The position numbers and the translations under genes are program-made. The notes beneath the pieces were generated by a model. That model was not told where the DNA came from. It was given only the letters and a program-made list of their open reading frames with translations, and made no database searches. This document shows positions 1-7,559 of a DNA stretch of 32,871 nucleotides, piece after piece. This stretch comes from an uncultured Collinsella sp. Its GTDB lineage: Bacteria; Actinomycetota; Coriobacteriia; Coriobacteriales; Coriobacteriaceae. The number at the start of each line of letters is the position of its first letter. The stretch's first letter is position 1. Where the stretch lies: the NCBI GenBank assembly GCA_900759045.1, contig CAAETU010000005.1, positions 1 through 32,871 on the forward strand. The letters run 5' to 3'.

Positions 1-33
1 CGGTTAAAAGCGGGCACGGAATTTAAACGGCTG

Positions 34-64
34 AAAAAGGGGCATCGACCTGCGCCGATGCCCC
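34..64 (-). terminator. Rho-independent terminator, minus strand
   Basis: Arms GGGGCATCG (39-47) and CGATGCCCC (56-64) form a 9-bp stem with an 8-nt loop. Read on the minus strand the stem is followed by five T residues (34-38). It is the last of three stacked minus-strand terminators beyond the polysaccharide operon. Confidence 0.7.
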
Positions 65-81
65 CAACTTGGACACACATT

Positions 82-117
82 TTGTCCTATAAGCCGAATC
101 CTAAAAGTTGTCCTATA
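82..117. repeat. Short direct repeat TTGTCCTATA x2
   Basis: TTGTCCTATA occurs at 82-91 and again at 108-117, a 26-bp period. It could be a protein-binding pair or part of a transposon end, but no transposase or flanking duplication is visible, so the role is unknown. Confidence 0.35.
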
Positions 118-130
118 TGAGTCAATAGAA

Positions 131-170
131 CAAAAACGTGGACGCATCGCCTTAGCTGATGCATCCACGT
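131..170 (-). terminator. Rho-independent terminator, minus strand
   Basis: Arms at 136-148 and 158-170 (ACGTGGACGCATC against GATGCATCCACGT) give a 13-bp stem with one mismatch and a 9-nt loop. On the minus strand the stem runs directly into TTTTTG. It lies just past the dehydrogenase remnant and was plausibly the original terminator of that gene. Confidence 0.75.
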
Positions 171-230
171 GTTCAGGAAAGATAAACTTGTTGTAGGGTG
201 AACCGGGCAAATTAGGGAAAACCCTCTTCC

Positions 231-365
231 CTAGTCCCGCTTAAACACATCCCTCGTGTAGACCTTCCGCCACGCCAGCAAGCTCGTCGCTCCAGTGGTT
301 GGCTACGATCACGTCAGAGTCACCTTGAAGGCTTCCAGGTCGTGCGTGACTTGAGACCCGAAGAA
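231..365 (-). pseudogene. ugd: Broken C-terminus of UDP-glucose 6-dehydrogenase
   Basis: Read on the minus strand, three consecutive frame segments give FFGSQVTHDLEAFK, then GDSDVIVANHWSDELAGVA, then KVYTRDVFKRD and a TAG stop at 231-233. Together these match the C-terminal end of UDP-glucose/GDP-mannose dehydrogenases of the Ugd family, where the closing motif is typically KVYTRDLF followed by a few residues. The segments are in different frames, so at least two indels have occurred. Everything N-terminal to the FFGS motif is missing. The intact enzyme oxidises UDP-glucose to UDP-glucuronate for capsule synthesis. Here it is a relic, implying that the ancestral capsule contained glucuronate or a derivative and that the locus was later remodelled. 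The assignment rests on remembered family motifs. Confidence 0.6.
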
Positions 366-482
366 CCGATAAGGATTAAAATTAATAGCAACGTTGCCCC
401 ATTCAAAATAAACCGGAGAAAGGAAGCTCACTAAAAAAGCCGGAAGTCGCTGACACTCGGGCGAGCGTTCGAATCTTCGTTT

Positions 483-506
483 AAAAACGGTGCTAATAAA
501 GCACCG
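483..506 (-). terminator. Terminator of the polysaccharide operon
   Basis: A 7-bp stem, CGGTGCT (488-494) with AGCACCG (500-506) and a 5-nt loop, is followed on the minus strand by TTTTTAA. It starts 7 nt after the stop codon of the last intact operon gene (513), as expected for its terminator. Confidence 0.8.
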
Positions 507-512
507 GAATAG

Positions 513-1076
513 CTATTTCCAACTAGTATGAAGTCCTTCATCTGGCGTAGAAGCGAAATAAGGACGCGGCGTATCCCTTAAAATAATTCTAGGCTTATCC
601 AGAACGACAGTTGAATTATCGGGTATATCCTCAAAGACAACGCAGTTAGCCCCGATGTTCACATTGTTTCCGATACGAATAGCTCCAAAAATCTTGGCAC
701 CCGGTCCAATGTAAACATTATCCCCAATAATTGGTACTCCGCCTCGACTCCTTCCGACGGTAACCTGCTGCGAGATGGTTACATTGGAGCCAAATTGAGC
801 ACCGCCGGCAATAATGATCCCGTTAAGACCATGCATCGTTAAATTAGGAGGCGTTTTAAAATTCTCAATAATTCTTCCCGTTGAATCATCAAAACCTAGC
901 GCTATATCGGAGCAAGACCTACGAAGTTCCTTCTTGTAATAAATCTTATAAAACAATTCCTTTACGGGACCAACAGAACGGAGGCAGAGCGCATGACGAA
1001 CGTTCCAGAAATATTCATGATCGTAATCTTTAAATATTATTCTTTTGGCAACTCGTAATAAACGTGGCCCGACCAT
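513..1076 (-). CDS. Serine acetyltransferase-like hexapeptide acyltransferase
   Basis: Predicted 187-residue acyltransferase of the left-handed parallel beta-helix (hexapeptide repeat) superfamily, closest in feel to CysE/SAT-type O-acetyltransferases found in capsule loci. The second half has the repeating [ILV]-G-x4 pattern: NGIIIAGGAQFGSNVTIS, then IGDNVYIGPGAKIFGAIRIG, then VNIGANCVVFEDIP. The first half is a helical, basic region. I start at 1076 because AAAGGGGA lies 5 nt upstream. Starts at 1112 or 1172 would extend into the preceding gene and lack a ribosome site. The gap to the upstream SDR stop is 10 nt, so it is the last gene of the operon. It probably acetylates a sugar of the repeat unit, or free serine if it is a true CysE. 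The sequence does not decide between these. Confidence 0.8.
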   Translation of the reverse strand: MVGPRLLRVAKRIIFKDYDHEYFWNVRHALCLRSVGPVKELFYKIYYKKELRRSCSDIALGFDDSTGRIIENFKTPPNLTMHGLNGIIIAGGAQFGSNVTISQQVTVGRSRGGVPIIGDNVYIGPGAKIFGAIRIGNNVNIGANCVVFEDIPDNSTVVLDKPRIILRDTPRPYFASTPDEGLHTSWK

Positions 1077-1086
1077 ACAATCCCCT

Positions 1087-2136
1087 TTAAATTTTAAATA
1101 AGTCCTGCTCATTGCTGTAATCCGCAAGCTGCTGGAATGAAGTCTCAAGACAGTAAAGTGGCTCCCAGCCAAGCGCGCGCAGCTTAGCAGAACTCAAACG
1201 CAAATGCACGTCGGGGGCATAACCAGATGAATTGGAAATCTCCTCATCGATGACCACATGAGATTCTTTTCCGCCAAGCGTACGAATCGCAAGCTCCGCA
1301 ACTTCCCGAATAGTGCCATGAGACTCTTCATTGGCAACGTTGTATGCCTGCCCTGACACTCCCTTGGCAAGCAACAAGAGCAAAGCTGCAATGCAGTCGA
1401 TAGAGTTGACGTAATTACCCTCCGAGAGCCCCTTGGTCTTAAGGACAATATCCCTACCCTGCGTTGCCGAACGCGCAAACTGGAAAAAAGCGCGATTCTC
1501 GCCTGGCAAAACACCAGCACCAAATGTCTGAGCTAGACGTGCAGAGCAGACTGAAACGTTGAATTGCGAAGCAAACGAATTACAGAGGCATTCACAAAAA
1601 CGCTTAGACTCCGGATAGCAGGAACGAGCGGAAGAGATATCCAGATAACCCAGAGCGCCCTCATCAGCGACCTGACCTTCGGACAGCGAACCGTAGAATT
1701 CCATCGAAGAAATGAACACCATTCGCGCTCGGTTCTTACGGGCCAAATCGAGCATGGACCGCGTGCCGTTGACCGACGTATCCATAACGGCGACAGGCTG
1801 GGACACCATGAGCTTAGACTTGGTAATCGAAGCCGCGTGCAAAATATAGTCGCAAGCAATGTCTGGGCAATTGACCTCCGAGAGATCCAACTCTGCAAAA
1901 GTGACCGTTGACGATAGAGCCGTACCGAACAGATCGCGCGCCTTACCAATGCTGCGCACTATCCCGATCACCTTTATATCCAATCCATATCGATGATTGG
2001 CGTAGGCAAAAGCTCTACAGGCAAGAGATCCAATAAGACCGGTGGCACCAGTAACGACCACCGTCTTTGACGCAAAAGGCGTAAAAAGGGTCTTATCAAT
2101 TCTTTCAAATGCAGAAGTAAGAACCTGAGATTCCAT
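1087..2136 (-). CDS. NAD-dependent epimerase/dehydratase (extended SDR)
   Basis: A 349-residue extended short-chain dehydrogenase/reductase. The Rossmann motif GATGLIG is at residues 30-36. The catalytic Ser is in FISSMEF (about 143-144) and the YxxxK pair is Tyr174/Lys178 in YPESK. The late YVNSIDC segment is typical of nucleotide-sugar enzymes. It lies 8 nt after the IspD-like gene, whose stop overlaps its AGGAG ribosome site, so the two are tightly coupled. Knowledge: IspD-type cytidylyltransferases for ribitol-phosphate are paired with a reductase (TarJ, or the SDR domain of Haemophilus Bcs1). Inference: this SDR acts on the pentulose phosphate or on the CDP-polyol made by its neighbour, by reduction or epimerisation. 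A role on an unrelated UDP-sugar cannot be excluded. Confidence 0.8.
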   Translation of the reverse strand: MESQVLTSAFERIDKTLFTPFASKTVVVTGATGLIGSLACRAFAYANHRYGLDIKVIGIVRSIGKARDLFGTALSSTVTFAELDLSEVNCPDIACDYILHAASITKSKLMVSQPVAVMDTSVNGTRSMLDLARKNRARMVFISSMEFYGSLSEGQVADEGALGYLDISSARSCYPESKRFCECLCNSFASQFNVSVCSARLAQTFGAGVLPGENRAFFQFARSATQGRDIVLKTKGLSEGNYVNSIDCIAALLLLLAKGVSGQAYNVANEESHGTIREVAELAIRTLGGKESHVVIDEEISNSSGYAPDVHLRLSSAKLRALGWEPLYCLETSFQQLADYSNEQDLFKI

Positions 2137-2144
2137 GGCAGCTC

Positions 2145-2867
2145 CTAAAGGCCGTAAATCTGATGATTCTCACGCGAATCGAGTACGGCGCGCATCGCAA
2201 AGACATCGTCGGGCGTTGTGACCTTGATATTTTCTTCAGGACCATCAATGGGCGTAAGCTCGAAACCGTACTCCATCATCATGGAAGCAGAGTCAATATA
2301 GTCATTCCTGCCGACGCCTATAGCATCTCGATGGGCAGCAATAATATCCTTCAGCCAAAAACTCTGAGGTGCACGAGCGAGCCTCAGCATAGAACGAGAG
2401 GGAATGGAGGACACATGAGAAGCCTCGTCCAATTCCAAAACAGTCTCTTTTGCCTTAACGCAAGTAATTGCAGAACCACTCTGCTTAACCGAGCGAATAT
2501 TAGCTGTAATGACAGCTTGATTGATGAGAGGACGGACGCCGTCGTGGATCAAAACAATAGAAGGCTCGTCATGAGCAATAGATTCTGCAGCGCAAAGACC
2601 ATGATAGATTGATTCCTGGCCTGTCGAGCCACCGGGGACAACTCGCGCGACCTTTGACATACCGCTATCAGCGAGAAGTTTCTGACAATAATCGACCCAA
2701 TCAGGGACGCAAGCGACAACAATCGAGTCGACGTCAGGATGATCCTGAAAATGTCGAACGGTCCTCACGATTACAGGCTCGCCATGAATAATAAGAAACT
2801 GTTTAGGCAACTCCTTTGAACGCATTCTGCTACCGACGCCACCGGCAAAAATCACTGCAATATTCAT
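2145..2867 (-). CDS. IspD/TarI-like cytidylyltransferase
   Basis: A 240-residue nucleotidyltransferase of the IspD family. The N-terminal signature FAGGVGSRM (residues 7-15) followed by LPKQF (20-24) binds CTP. VLIHDGVRPL is the family's conserved Asp-Gly-Val-Arg-Pro motif, and the acidic substrate-binding KETV region also fits. Housekeeping IspD makes CDP-methylerythritol for isoprenoids, whereas the TarI/Bcs1/human ISPD branch makes CDP-ribitol. The position between an SDR and a LicD gene inside a capsule operon favours the polyol-phosphate branch. Start at 2867 is supported by AAGGAA 8 nt upstream. It follows licD by 24 nt. Substrate identity is inference, and a second ispD elsewhere in the genome would support it. 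Confidence 0.85.
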   Translation of the reverse strand: MNIAVIFAGGVGSRMRSKELPKQFLIIHGEPVIVRTVRHFQDHPDVDSIVVACVPDWVDYCQKLLADSGMSKVARVVPGGSTGQESIYHGLCAAESIAHDEPSIVLIHDGVRPLINQAVITANIRSVKQSGSAITCVKAKETVLELDEASHVSSIPSRSMLRLARAPQSFWLKDIIAAHRDAIGVGRNDYIDSASMMMEYGFELTPIDGPEENIKVTTPDDVFAMRAVLDSRENHQIYGL

Positions 2868-2891
2868 CTTTCAAGGTTCCTTATCTATTCG

Positions 2892-3719
2892 TTATTTAAC
2901 GCGCCAGGCCTTTAACCCGTGGGTCTGGCGTTTATCCTCAGGAGGTAATTGCATATAGTCACCGTAAATGCCCGTAAGGTATTCATCCCAACAGGATGGG
3001 CAAGGGAATTTAATGCCCTCGAATTCAAGCATTTCTTTTTCCTCAAAGCCTTCAAGCGGCATCGCCTCACCCGGACCATACATCCCCCAGGTAACGCCGC
3101 CTACGCGCAATGTTGAACCATACGGCACCTTTTTTCCGTAATTATTGAGAGCTCGCGCAAGGGAACGCTTGATAAAAGGGATACGGGCAATTGGCCCAAA
3201 CAGTTTTTTTATGTACCTGCGTAATAGGCTCGAACCTGTATTTGAGGAAGAACTTGCAAGAAAAAGCCGGGTCCTAAGTGCATTTGCCTTGTTATACAGC
3301 GAGGTCAAATCACCGTCAGGAAGCCCGTCGACCGGAATCACGTCAACCCACAAATATGAAGGGTAATACTCCATGCTAGCGTCGACATAGATGGAGGTAT
3401 CAGCCGCTTTTAGAAGCGGAGAGTCGAGAGGATCGACACCACAATAGCCCAGTAAACTAAATCCAGTGTTTAGAAAAAAATCATCAGCGAGACGGCAAAG
3501 GCGATCGTAATCCGGTCGCGGCATAACAACATCGATATCGTCATCCCAGGGTATAAAACCCTTATGGCGAACCGCACCAAGAAGTGTACCGCCACAGAGA
3601 GAATAGCACAGATCCTGCTGTTCACAATAATTAGCAAATGCCTTAAGTATCGTGAGCTCCCCAGATTTAACCTCATCCGTTGTAAGAAATTGTTTGGTTG
3701 AAACGGTCTCGTTATTCAC
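2892..3719 (-). CDS. LicD family phosphotransferase
   Basis: A 275-residue LicD-domain protein. The hallmark GGTLLGAVRHKGFIPWDDDID is near residues 43-63, with the acidic triplet that binds divalent metal in this nucleotidyltransferase-fold family. The C-terminus has the usual conserved Trp/Tyr-rich tail. Founding members move phosphocholine from CDP-choline onto teichoic acid or LPS. Eukaryotic relatives fukutin and FKRP move ribitol-phosphate from CDP-ribitol. No choline kinase (licA), transporter (licB) or choline cytidylyltransferase (licC) is nearby, but an IspD-like gene is directly downstream, so a polyol phosphate is the better guess for the donor. Start codon GTG at 3719 sits behind an AGAGGGTGTAGGTA stretch. 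The gap to wzx is 13 nt. Confidence 0.88.
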   Translation of the reverse strand: MNNETVSTKQFLTTDEVKSGELTILKAFANYCEQQDLCYSLCGGTLLGAVRHKGFIPWDDDIDVVMPRPDYDRLCRLADDFFLNTGFSLLGYCGVDPLDSPLLKAADTSIYVDASMEYYPSYLWVDVIPVDGLPDGDLTSLYNKANALRTRLFLASSSSNTGSSLLRRYIKKLFGPIARIPFIKRSLARALNNYGKKVPYGSTLRVGGVTWGMYGPGEAMPLEGFEEKEMLEFEGIKFPCPSCWDEYLTGIYGDYMQLPPEDKRQTHGLKAWRVK

Positions 3720-3732
3720 TACCTACACCCTC

Positions 3733-4968
3733 TTAAGCCTTGAGAACTCTTATTGAATAGAACAAGCGACTGACGCAAAGAAATCCTTCCGTGATGACTC
3801 GAATGGCGCATATTAAAGCCATCGAGGCAATTCCGGAAAAGGAAACAAGTAGAAGTGAGGTAATACAAAATAATGAGCTAAATACGGTCGTAGCCGTAAT
3901 TTCCTTTACCATTCCAGCGGCACCAAGAACAGGCCATCCAAGCAGCATTCCAAAGAAACTAAAGAACAGAACCGGAGAAACCGCCGCCACGACCCAAGAG
4001 CCTTCTAAATAGCCATTTCCACCCAACACGAGGAAAATAACGTTGTGCAGAATCGCAAAAGCGAATGTGCCCACGAGCACAACAGGGAACGCGATAATCG
4101 CTATCTTTCGAACAAATCTAAAGTCGTTCGTTTTAACCATGTGGGGATACATGCTGTTGACAATAGGCGAATACAAAGATTGAACAGCCGAAACCGCGGT
4201 CATAGCTAGAGACCAATATGAAATCTGAGCAGCATCGGTAATAACAACACCAATTAAAAGCGTAGTAAATCCCGTAAATACTGACGCTGCCATATTTGAG
4301 AAACAATATAGAGCCGATGTCTTTAATTCCGAAAACGCAGACCTCATCGGAACAAACGCAATAGTTGTTCCGAAAAGTCGATTAGCCGCTAAAAAAGACC
4401 ATACCAAAGCAATTACATTCGAAATAATATCGAGAATTGGAACCCAAATAATATCGGCAAGCGAATGAACGAAGACAAAAGTGAGCGCAGTAGAAAGCCC
4501 CTTAGAAACGAAATATCGCGTGGTAATGGGCCTCATGTTCTCATGACCTTGAAACACAAAATCAGGAGCAAGCGCTTTACCGCAGACAGCCACAAAGGCA
4601 AGCATGGTATAGAAAAGATTTGCGGCAGTAAGCGGGATGAACGAAGCAATTATATACACAACTAAGCTAGCAAGCACGCAAAGAAAAAGACGAGCTTGAG
4701 TCACAGCGCCAATTGCTCGGTTTTCATCATTTGTAGAGGTAGAGGCCGCGATTCGCTTAGTACCTGAAAGATTGAAACCAAAATCAACGAACATCTGAGC
4801 GAACGTCATAAACGAAACTACGTACGCATAGACTGCATAACCCTCCGGCTCAAGAACGCGAGTGAGATATGGCATCGTAATAAGCGGAAACAGATACTTA
4901 ACGATTTGCAGCCCGTACTGCCAGACAGTGTTTTTGTAGAAAGATTTATGTGACTTTATTGATGACAT
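3733..4968 (-). CDS. wzx: Wzx-type polysaccharide flippase
   Basis: A 411-residue integral membrane protein of the polysaccharide biosynthesis/MATE-like MOP superfamily, with about 12 hydrophobic segments. The N-terminus (KNTVWQYGLQIVKYLFPLITMPYLTRVL) is characteristic of O-antigen and capsule repeat-unit flippases: an early Gln/Tyr-rich helix followed by PYLTRVL. It would move the undecaprenyl-diphosphate-linked repeat unit across the membrane to the Wzy polymerase encoded just upstream. Start at 4968 follows TGGAG by 5 nt. Low GC compared with capE-wecB suggests a separate origin. A gap of about 380 bp separates it from wzy. Confidence 0.9.
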   Translation of the reverse strand: MSSIKSHKSFYKNTVWQYGLQIVKYLFPLITMPYLTRVLEPEGYAVYAYVVSFMTFAQMFVDFGFNLSGTKRIAASTSTNDENRAIGAVTQARLFLCVLASLVVYIIASFIPLTAANLFYTMLAFVAVCGKALAPDFVFQGHENMRPITTRYFVSKGLSTALTFVFVHSLADIIWVPILDIISNVIALVWSFLAANRLFGTTIAFVPMRSAFSELKTSALYCFSNMAASVFTGFTTLLIGVVITDAAQISYWSLAMTAVSAVQSLYSPIVNSMYPHMVKTNDFRFVRKIAIIAFPVVLVGTFAFAILHNVIFLVLGGNGYLEGSWVVAAVSPVLFFSFFGMLLGWPVLGAAGMVKEITATTVFSSLFCITSLLLVSFSGIASMALICAIRVITEGFLCVSRLFYSIRVLKA

Positions 4969-5349
4969 AAAGCTCCATTAACGCTTAGAAGTTTTAGAAA
5001 GTGAGTCTTTTGGGTCGGTGAATCATTGGCCGGGTCAAGTCCACTCGCCTGCCATCAAGCGCATCACGGATGCGCCACTTGGTTAAAGGCATGCAAACTA
5101 CAGTAACTAGCGGTTGCAATTTACAATCCTCTATTTCCATTCCGTATGTTCTTGGACAAAAGCGCTGTAAGGAAACACAACATTGCCGTAATAAACAAAC
5201 ATAAGGTATAAGCAGCAGGCGAGCAGGCATACCAACGAAATGCAGCGAAAGCTATGCAATAGGTAACAAGCAATTTGGAAGAATTAATCAAATTCAATAT
5301 CGAAATAGGACGCGAATACTATTTTGGAGCGCCTATATTCTTCAGGGGT
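4969..5349 (-). other. Non-coding gap, possibly decayed gene
   Basis: No intact gene fits here although the flanking operon genes are tightly packed. One minus-strand frame gives a hydrophobic stretch (FRCISLVCLLACCLYLMFVYY) interrupted by stops. Another gives a short hydrophilic tail (TKWRIRDALDGRRVDLTRP) that runs to a stop at 4994. This looks like degraded coding sequence, perhaps a lost membrane protein or transferase, but I recognise no family. No clear promoter or terminator is visible. Confidence 0.4.
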
Positions 5350-6471
5350 TTAAATCGGCTTCAAGAATGAAAGGTAATAATAACTTGTAGAGTAATGGTA
5401 TATGTCACTTGTATTGAACACAGAAATATATGGATAATTAAAAACGCTTATTTCCTCGATATATTTAGATTGATCGATTGCAGCAGATATATTCTTTAAG
5501 TACATAACTAAACACATTGAGATGATACAGAGCAGTAGCACAGAACCTTGCCTTGACTGGCCTTTTAAGAGTGCTGGCAATAATGCGCACTCAATTGCCA
5601 GCAAAGGCGCTGCAAGACGCGACGAAATTAGCTCGTTGCTCATAAATACGAGATAAATGCAAAACCCAATCGAATAACATTTGAATAAGAGCTTTGAAGA
5701 TGTGTCAACACTATTCCGTCCCGAATAAAGCATCACAGTTATGGAATAAATTGCCAGCCTATAAATCAAGGCCAAAGGATTGGCGCCGCTTGTCTCATAT
5801 GAAATACCAATTAATGAAACAATGTATTGAAGTACAAAAGAAAGACCAACTCCGATGCAAACTGAAGCTACTATTAAAGTAAAAATATGCTTGATTTGAA
5901 TTTTTTGAACAACCAACAGTAGCAATAACGCTAAAGCTCCGCTATGAATCGTCGAAAGCAGTAAATCGAGCAATATGAACTTGCCATGTTGCTCATTTTC
6001 AAGCATGGGAAGCATTAACCCAAGGAATACGGCTACCACCAATCCTTGTCTTAATGCAGAAAAGAAGTAAACGAAGTATATTACAGGACATGCAAGCACT
6101 AAACTCAAAGCTCTATTTGGAGAATATCGTTTCAAGAATCTGCCCAGAAAGTACATTTCTAATACTGAAATTAATATGGACAATGAAATGAAATCGAAGC
6201 CAAGGCTACGCCATAAATTGTTAATTATTTTCCATCCAAATTCTGAGTGAAATGCTTCAGTGTAATAGATGCTATTTAAGTTAATAGTGACAGGCGCAGA
6301 CATAAAGATATAATTATACGCCAACCAATCAGTACCTTGCGCGTATCGAAGGGTTAGGAAAGAAGCTAAACAAAGAAACGAAAGTCCGTAAGAGATACGC
6401 TCCCATTTCGGATCAGATCCAAAGGCTGCGCATACTGCAGCGAACAGAAATAGCCAAAGATATAAACTCAT
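5350..6471 (-). CDS. EpsG-family Wzy-like polysaccharide polymerase
   Basis: A 373-residue polytopic membrane protein with about 10 hydrophobic segments. EpsG/Wzy-family landmarks are present: the early RYAQGTDWLAY motif, then FFSALRQGL in a membrane segment, then IHSGAL soon after. It would polymerise flipped repeat units at the outer face of the membrane. The ATG at 6471 is preferred because GGGAG lies 5 nt upstream. The alternative GTG two codons earlier is too close to that site. The upstream glycosyltransferase stop is 11 nt away. The gene is strongly AT-rich, in contrast with the GC-rich genes upstream of it in the operon. Being the polymerase, it probably helps define the serotype. Confidence 0.85.
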   Translation of the reverse strand: MSLYLWLFLFAAVCAAFGSDPKWERISYGLSFLCLASFLTLRYAQGTDWLAYNYIFMSAPVTINLNSIYYTEAFHSEFGWKIINNLWRSLGFDFISLSILISVLEMYFLGRFLKRYSPNRALSLVLACPVIYFVYFFSALRQGLVVAVFLGLMLPMLENEQHGKFILLDLLLSTIHSGALALLLLLVVQKIQIKHIFTLIVASVCIGVGLSFVLQYIVSLIGISYETSGANPLALIYRLAIYSITVMLYSGRNSVDTSSKLLFKCYSIGFCIYLVFMSNELISSRLAAPLLAIECALLPALLKGQSRQGSVLLLCIISMCLVMYLKNISAAIDQSKYIEEISVFNYPYISVFNTSDIYHYSTSYYYLSFLKPI

Positions 6472-6482
6472 GGGCACTCCCG

Positions 6483-7559
6483 TTATGTCAATCTAATATG
6501 ATTGATTATAGAAAGATTGAATTCAACGCTCTGGTTGGCCTCGATGACAATCGATTCCTTTTTCCGGATTGTTTCCCTGCACCCGCCCGTATCGTAGGTC
6601 ACTACAGGCGTCCCGCACGCCTCGGCCTCAAGGTTCACGGTGGGGTAGTTGTCCTCAGTCGTGGGGTTGAAGAAGACGTCTGCCGCCGTATAGATCGTGG
6701 CGAGCTGCTCGCGCGAATCGGTACGGCGAATGCCGATGACACCTGCTGGGAGCCGCCTGATCTGCTTCCGAGATAGTCCTACTAGCACGATCGCGTACTT
6801 CTCGTTGTCTATCTCTCCTGCTAGACGTATGAAGTCGCCGAGTCCCTTGCGCTCAGTCCAGGGGCTCGCGACTCCCAAGATCATGAAACGGTTACCAATA
6901 CCGTAGCGATCGCGGAAGTCACTCGGGGTAGGCTTGAATACGCTCGTGTCAATAGTGTTGTGACGCACTTCGATAGGATAATCCTTGAGGAAGCTCTCCC
7001 CCACCAGGTCGGCAAGCCACTGCGACGGCGCTATGAGCTTCATGCGCTCAGCCGGCACCAAGTTAAAAAAGTGCTTCTTCGCGTCAAAATTCCACGCGCA
7101 AGAAGCCTTGGAGAATGTTTTGGGATAGGCATGCAGTTGCGAGCACGGCTCCCCGTACGCGCAATGGCCCGTAAAGGCCCAACAATCATGCAGGGTCCAT
7201 TCGACCTTGCACTCGTGCGCGGCAAGCCACTCAAAGAGCATCTCAACGTTTACATAGTACCCATGGATGTTGTGCAGATGCACTACGTCGGGGTTGATCT
7301 CGTCTAAGCGAGCAAGCAGGCGCCTTGTCGCCGCCTTGGAGTGGAAGCCTGCCTTGCCGTCGATTCGCGTCTGCAGCGCATCCAGACGCGAATCGATATC
7401 GGTCGAAAAGCGACACTCGTGCTCGCCCTCGGCCGTACGGCCGCGACCCCAGAAAACGAAGGAGTCATTGCCCGCCGTCAGCAACTTGCTGTGCTCCTTC
7501 ATCATAATGCTGCCGGTCGAGCCATTTGGCACCGTGTTTATGTGTGCATAAACAGTCAC
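6483..7559 (-). CDS. GT4 family glycosyltransferase, short C-terminus
   Basis: A 358-residue GT-B retaining glycosyltransferase. The N-terminal domain has NTVPNGSTGSIM (acceptor side, Gly-rich) and the HDCWAFTGHCAY motif typical of a capsule GT4 subgroup. The C-terminal domain has ASPWTERKG and the donor-binding E-x7-E region in NLEAEACGTPVVTYDTGG. After that motif only about 25 residues remain, fewer than the roughly 50-60 usual in this family, and the ending coincides with a drop in GC. The C-terminus may therefore have been trimmed by recombination with the wzy side. Start: GTG at 7559 overlaps the wecB stop as TAGTG, with GGAGGAAG 8 nt upstream, so the genes are translationally coupled. 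The sugar transferred is unknown. Confidence 0.85.
   Translation of the reverse strand: MTVYAHINTVPNGSTGSIMMKEHSKLLTAGNDSFVFWGRGRTAEGEHECRFSTDIDSRLDALQTRIDGKAGFHSKAATRRLLARLDEINPDVVHLHNIHGYYVNVEMLFEWLAAHECKVEWTLHDCWAFTGHCAYGEPCSQLHAYPKTFSKASCAWNFDAKKHFFNLVPAERMKLIAPSQWLADLVGESFLKDYPIEVRHNTIDTSVFKPTPSDFRDRYGIGNRFMILGVASPWTERKGLGDFIRLAGEIDNEKYAIVLVGLSRKQIRRLPAGVIGIRRTDSREQLATIYTAADVFFNPTTEDNYPTVNLEAEACGTPVVTYDTGGCRETIRKKESIVIEANQSVEFNLSIINHIRLT

Larger units (their letters stand above)
1..512. other. Gene-poor 3' flank of polysaccharide operon
   Basis: No intact gene is supported here. The stretch holds three minus-strand terminator-like hairpins, a short direct repeat, and a frameshifted remnant of a UDP-glucose dehydrogenase, each listed separately. 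The only long open frame, on the minus strand from about 210 to 4, runs through two of the terminator hairpins and resembles nothing I recognise, so I do not call it. Confidence 0.6.

Noticed and set aside
82..117. Insertion-sequence end
   Set aside because: Only a short direct repeat is visible, with no transposase, terminal inverted repeat pair or target duplication.
4..210. 68-codon minus-strand frame at the window start
   Set aside because: It crosses two terminator hairpins and shows no family resemblance.
2892..3719. LicD as a phosphocholine transferase
   Set aside because: No licA, licB or licC is in the locus, and the coupled IspD-like gene points to a polyol donor. Not excluded, only less likely.
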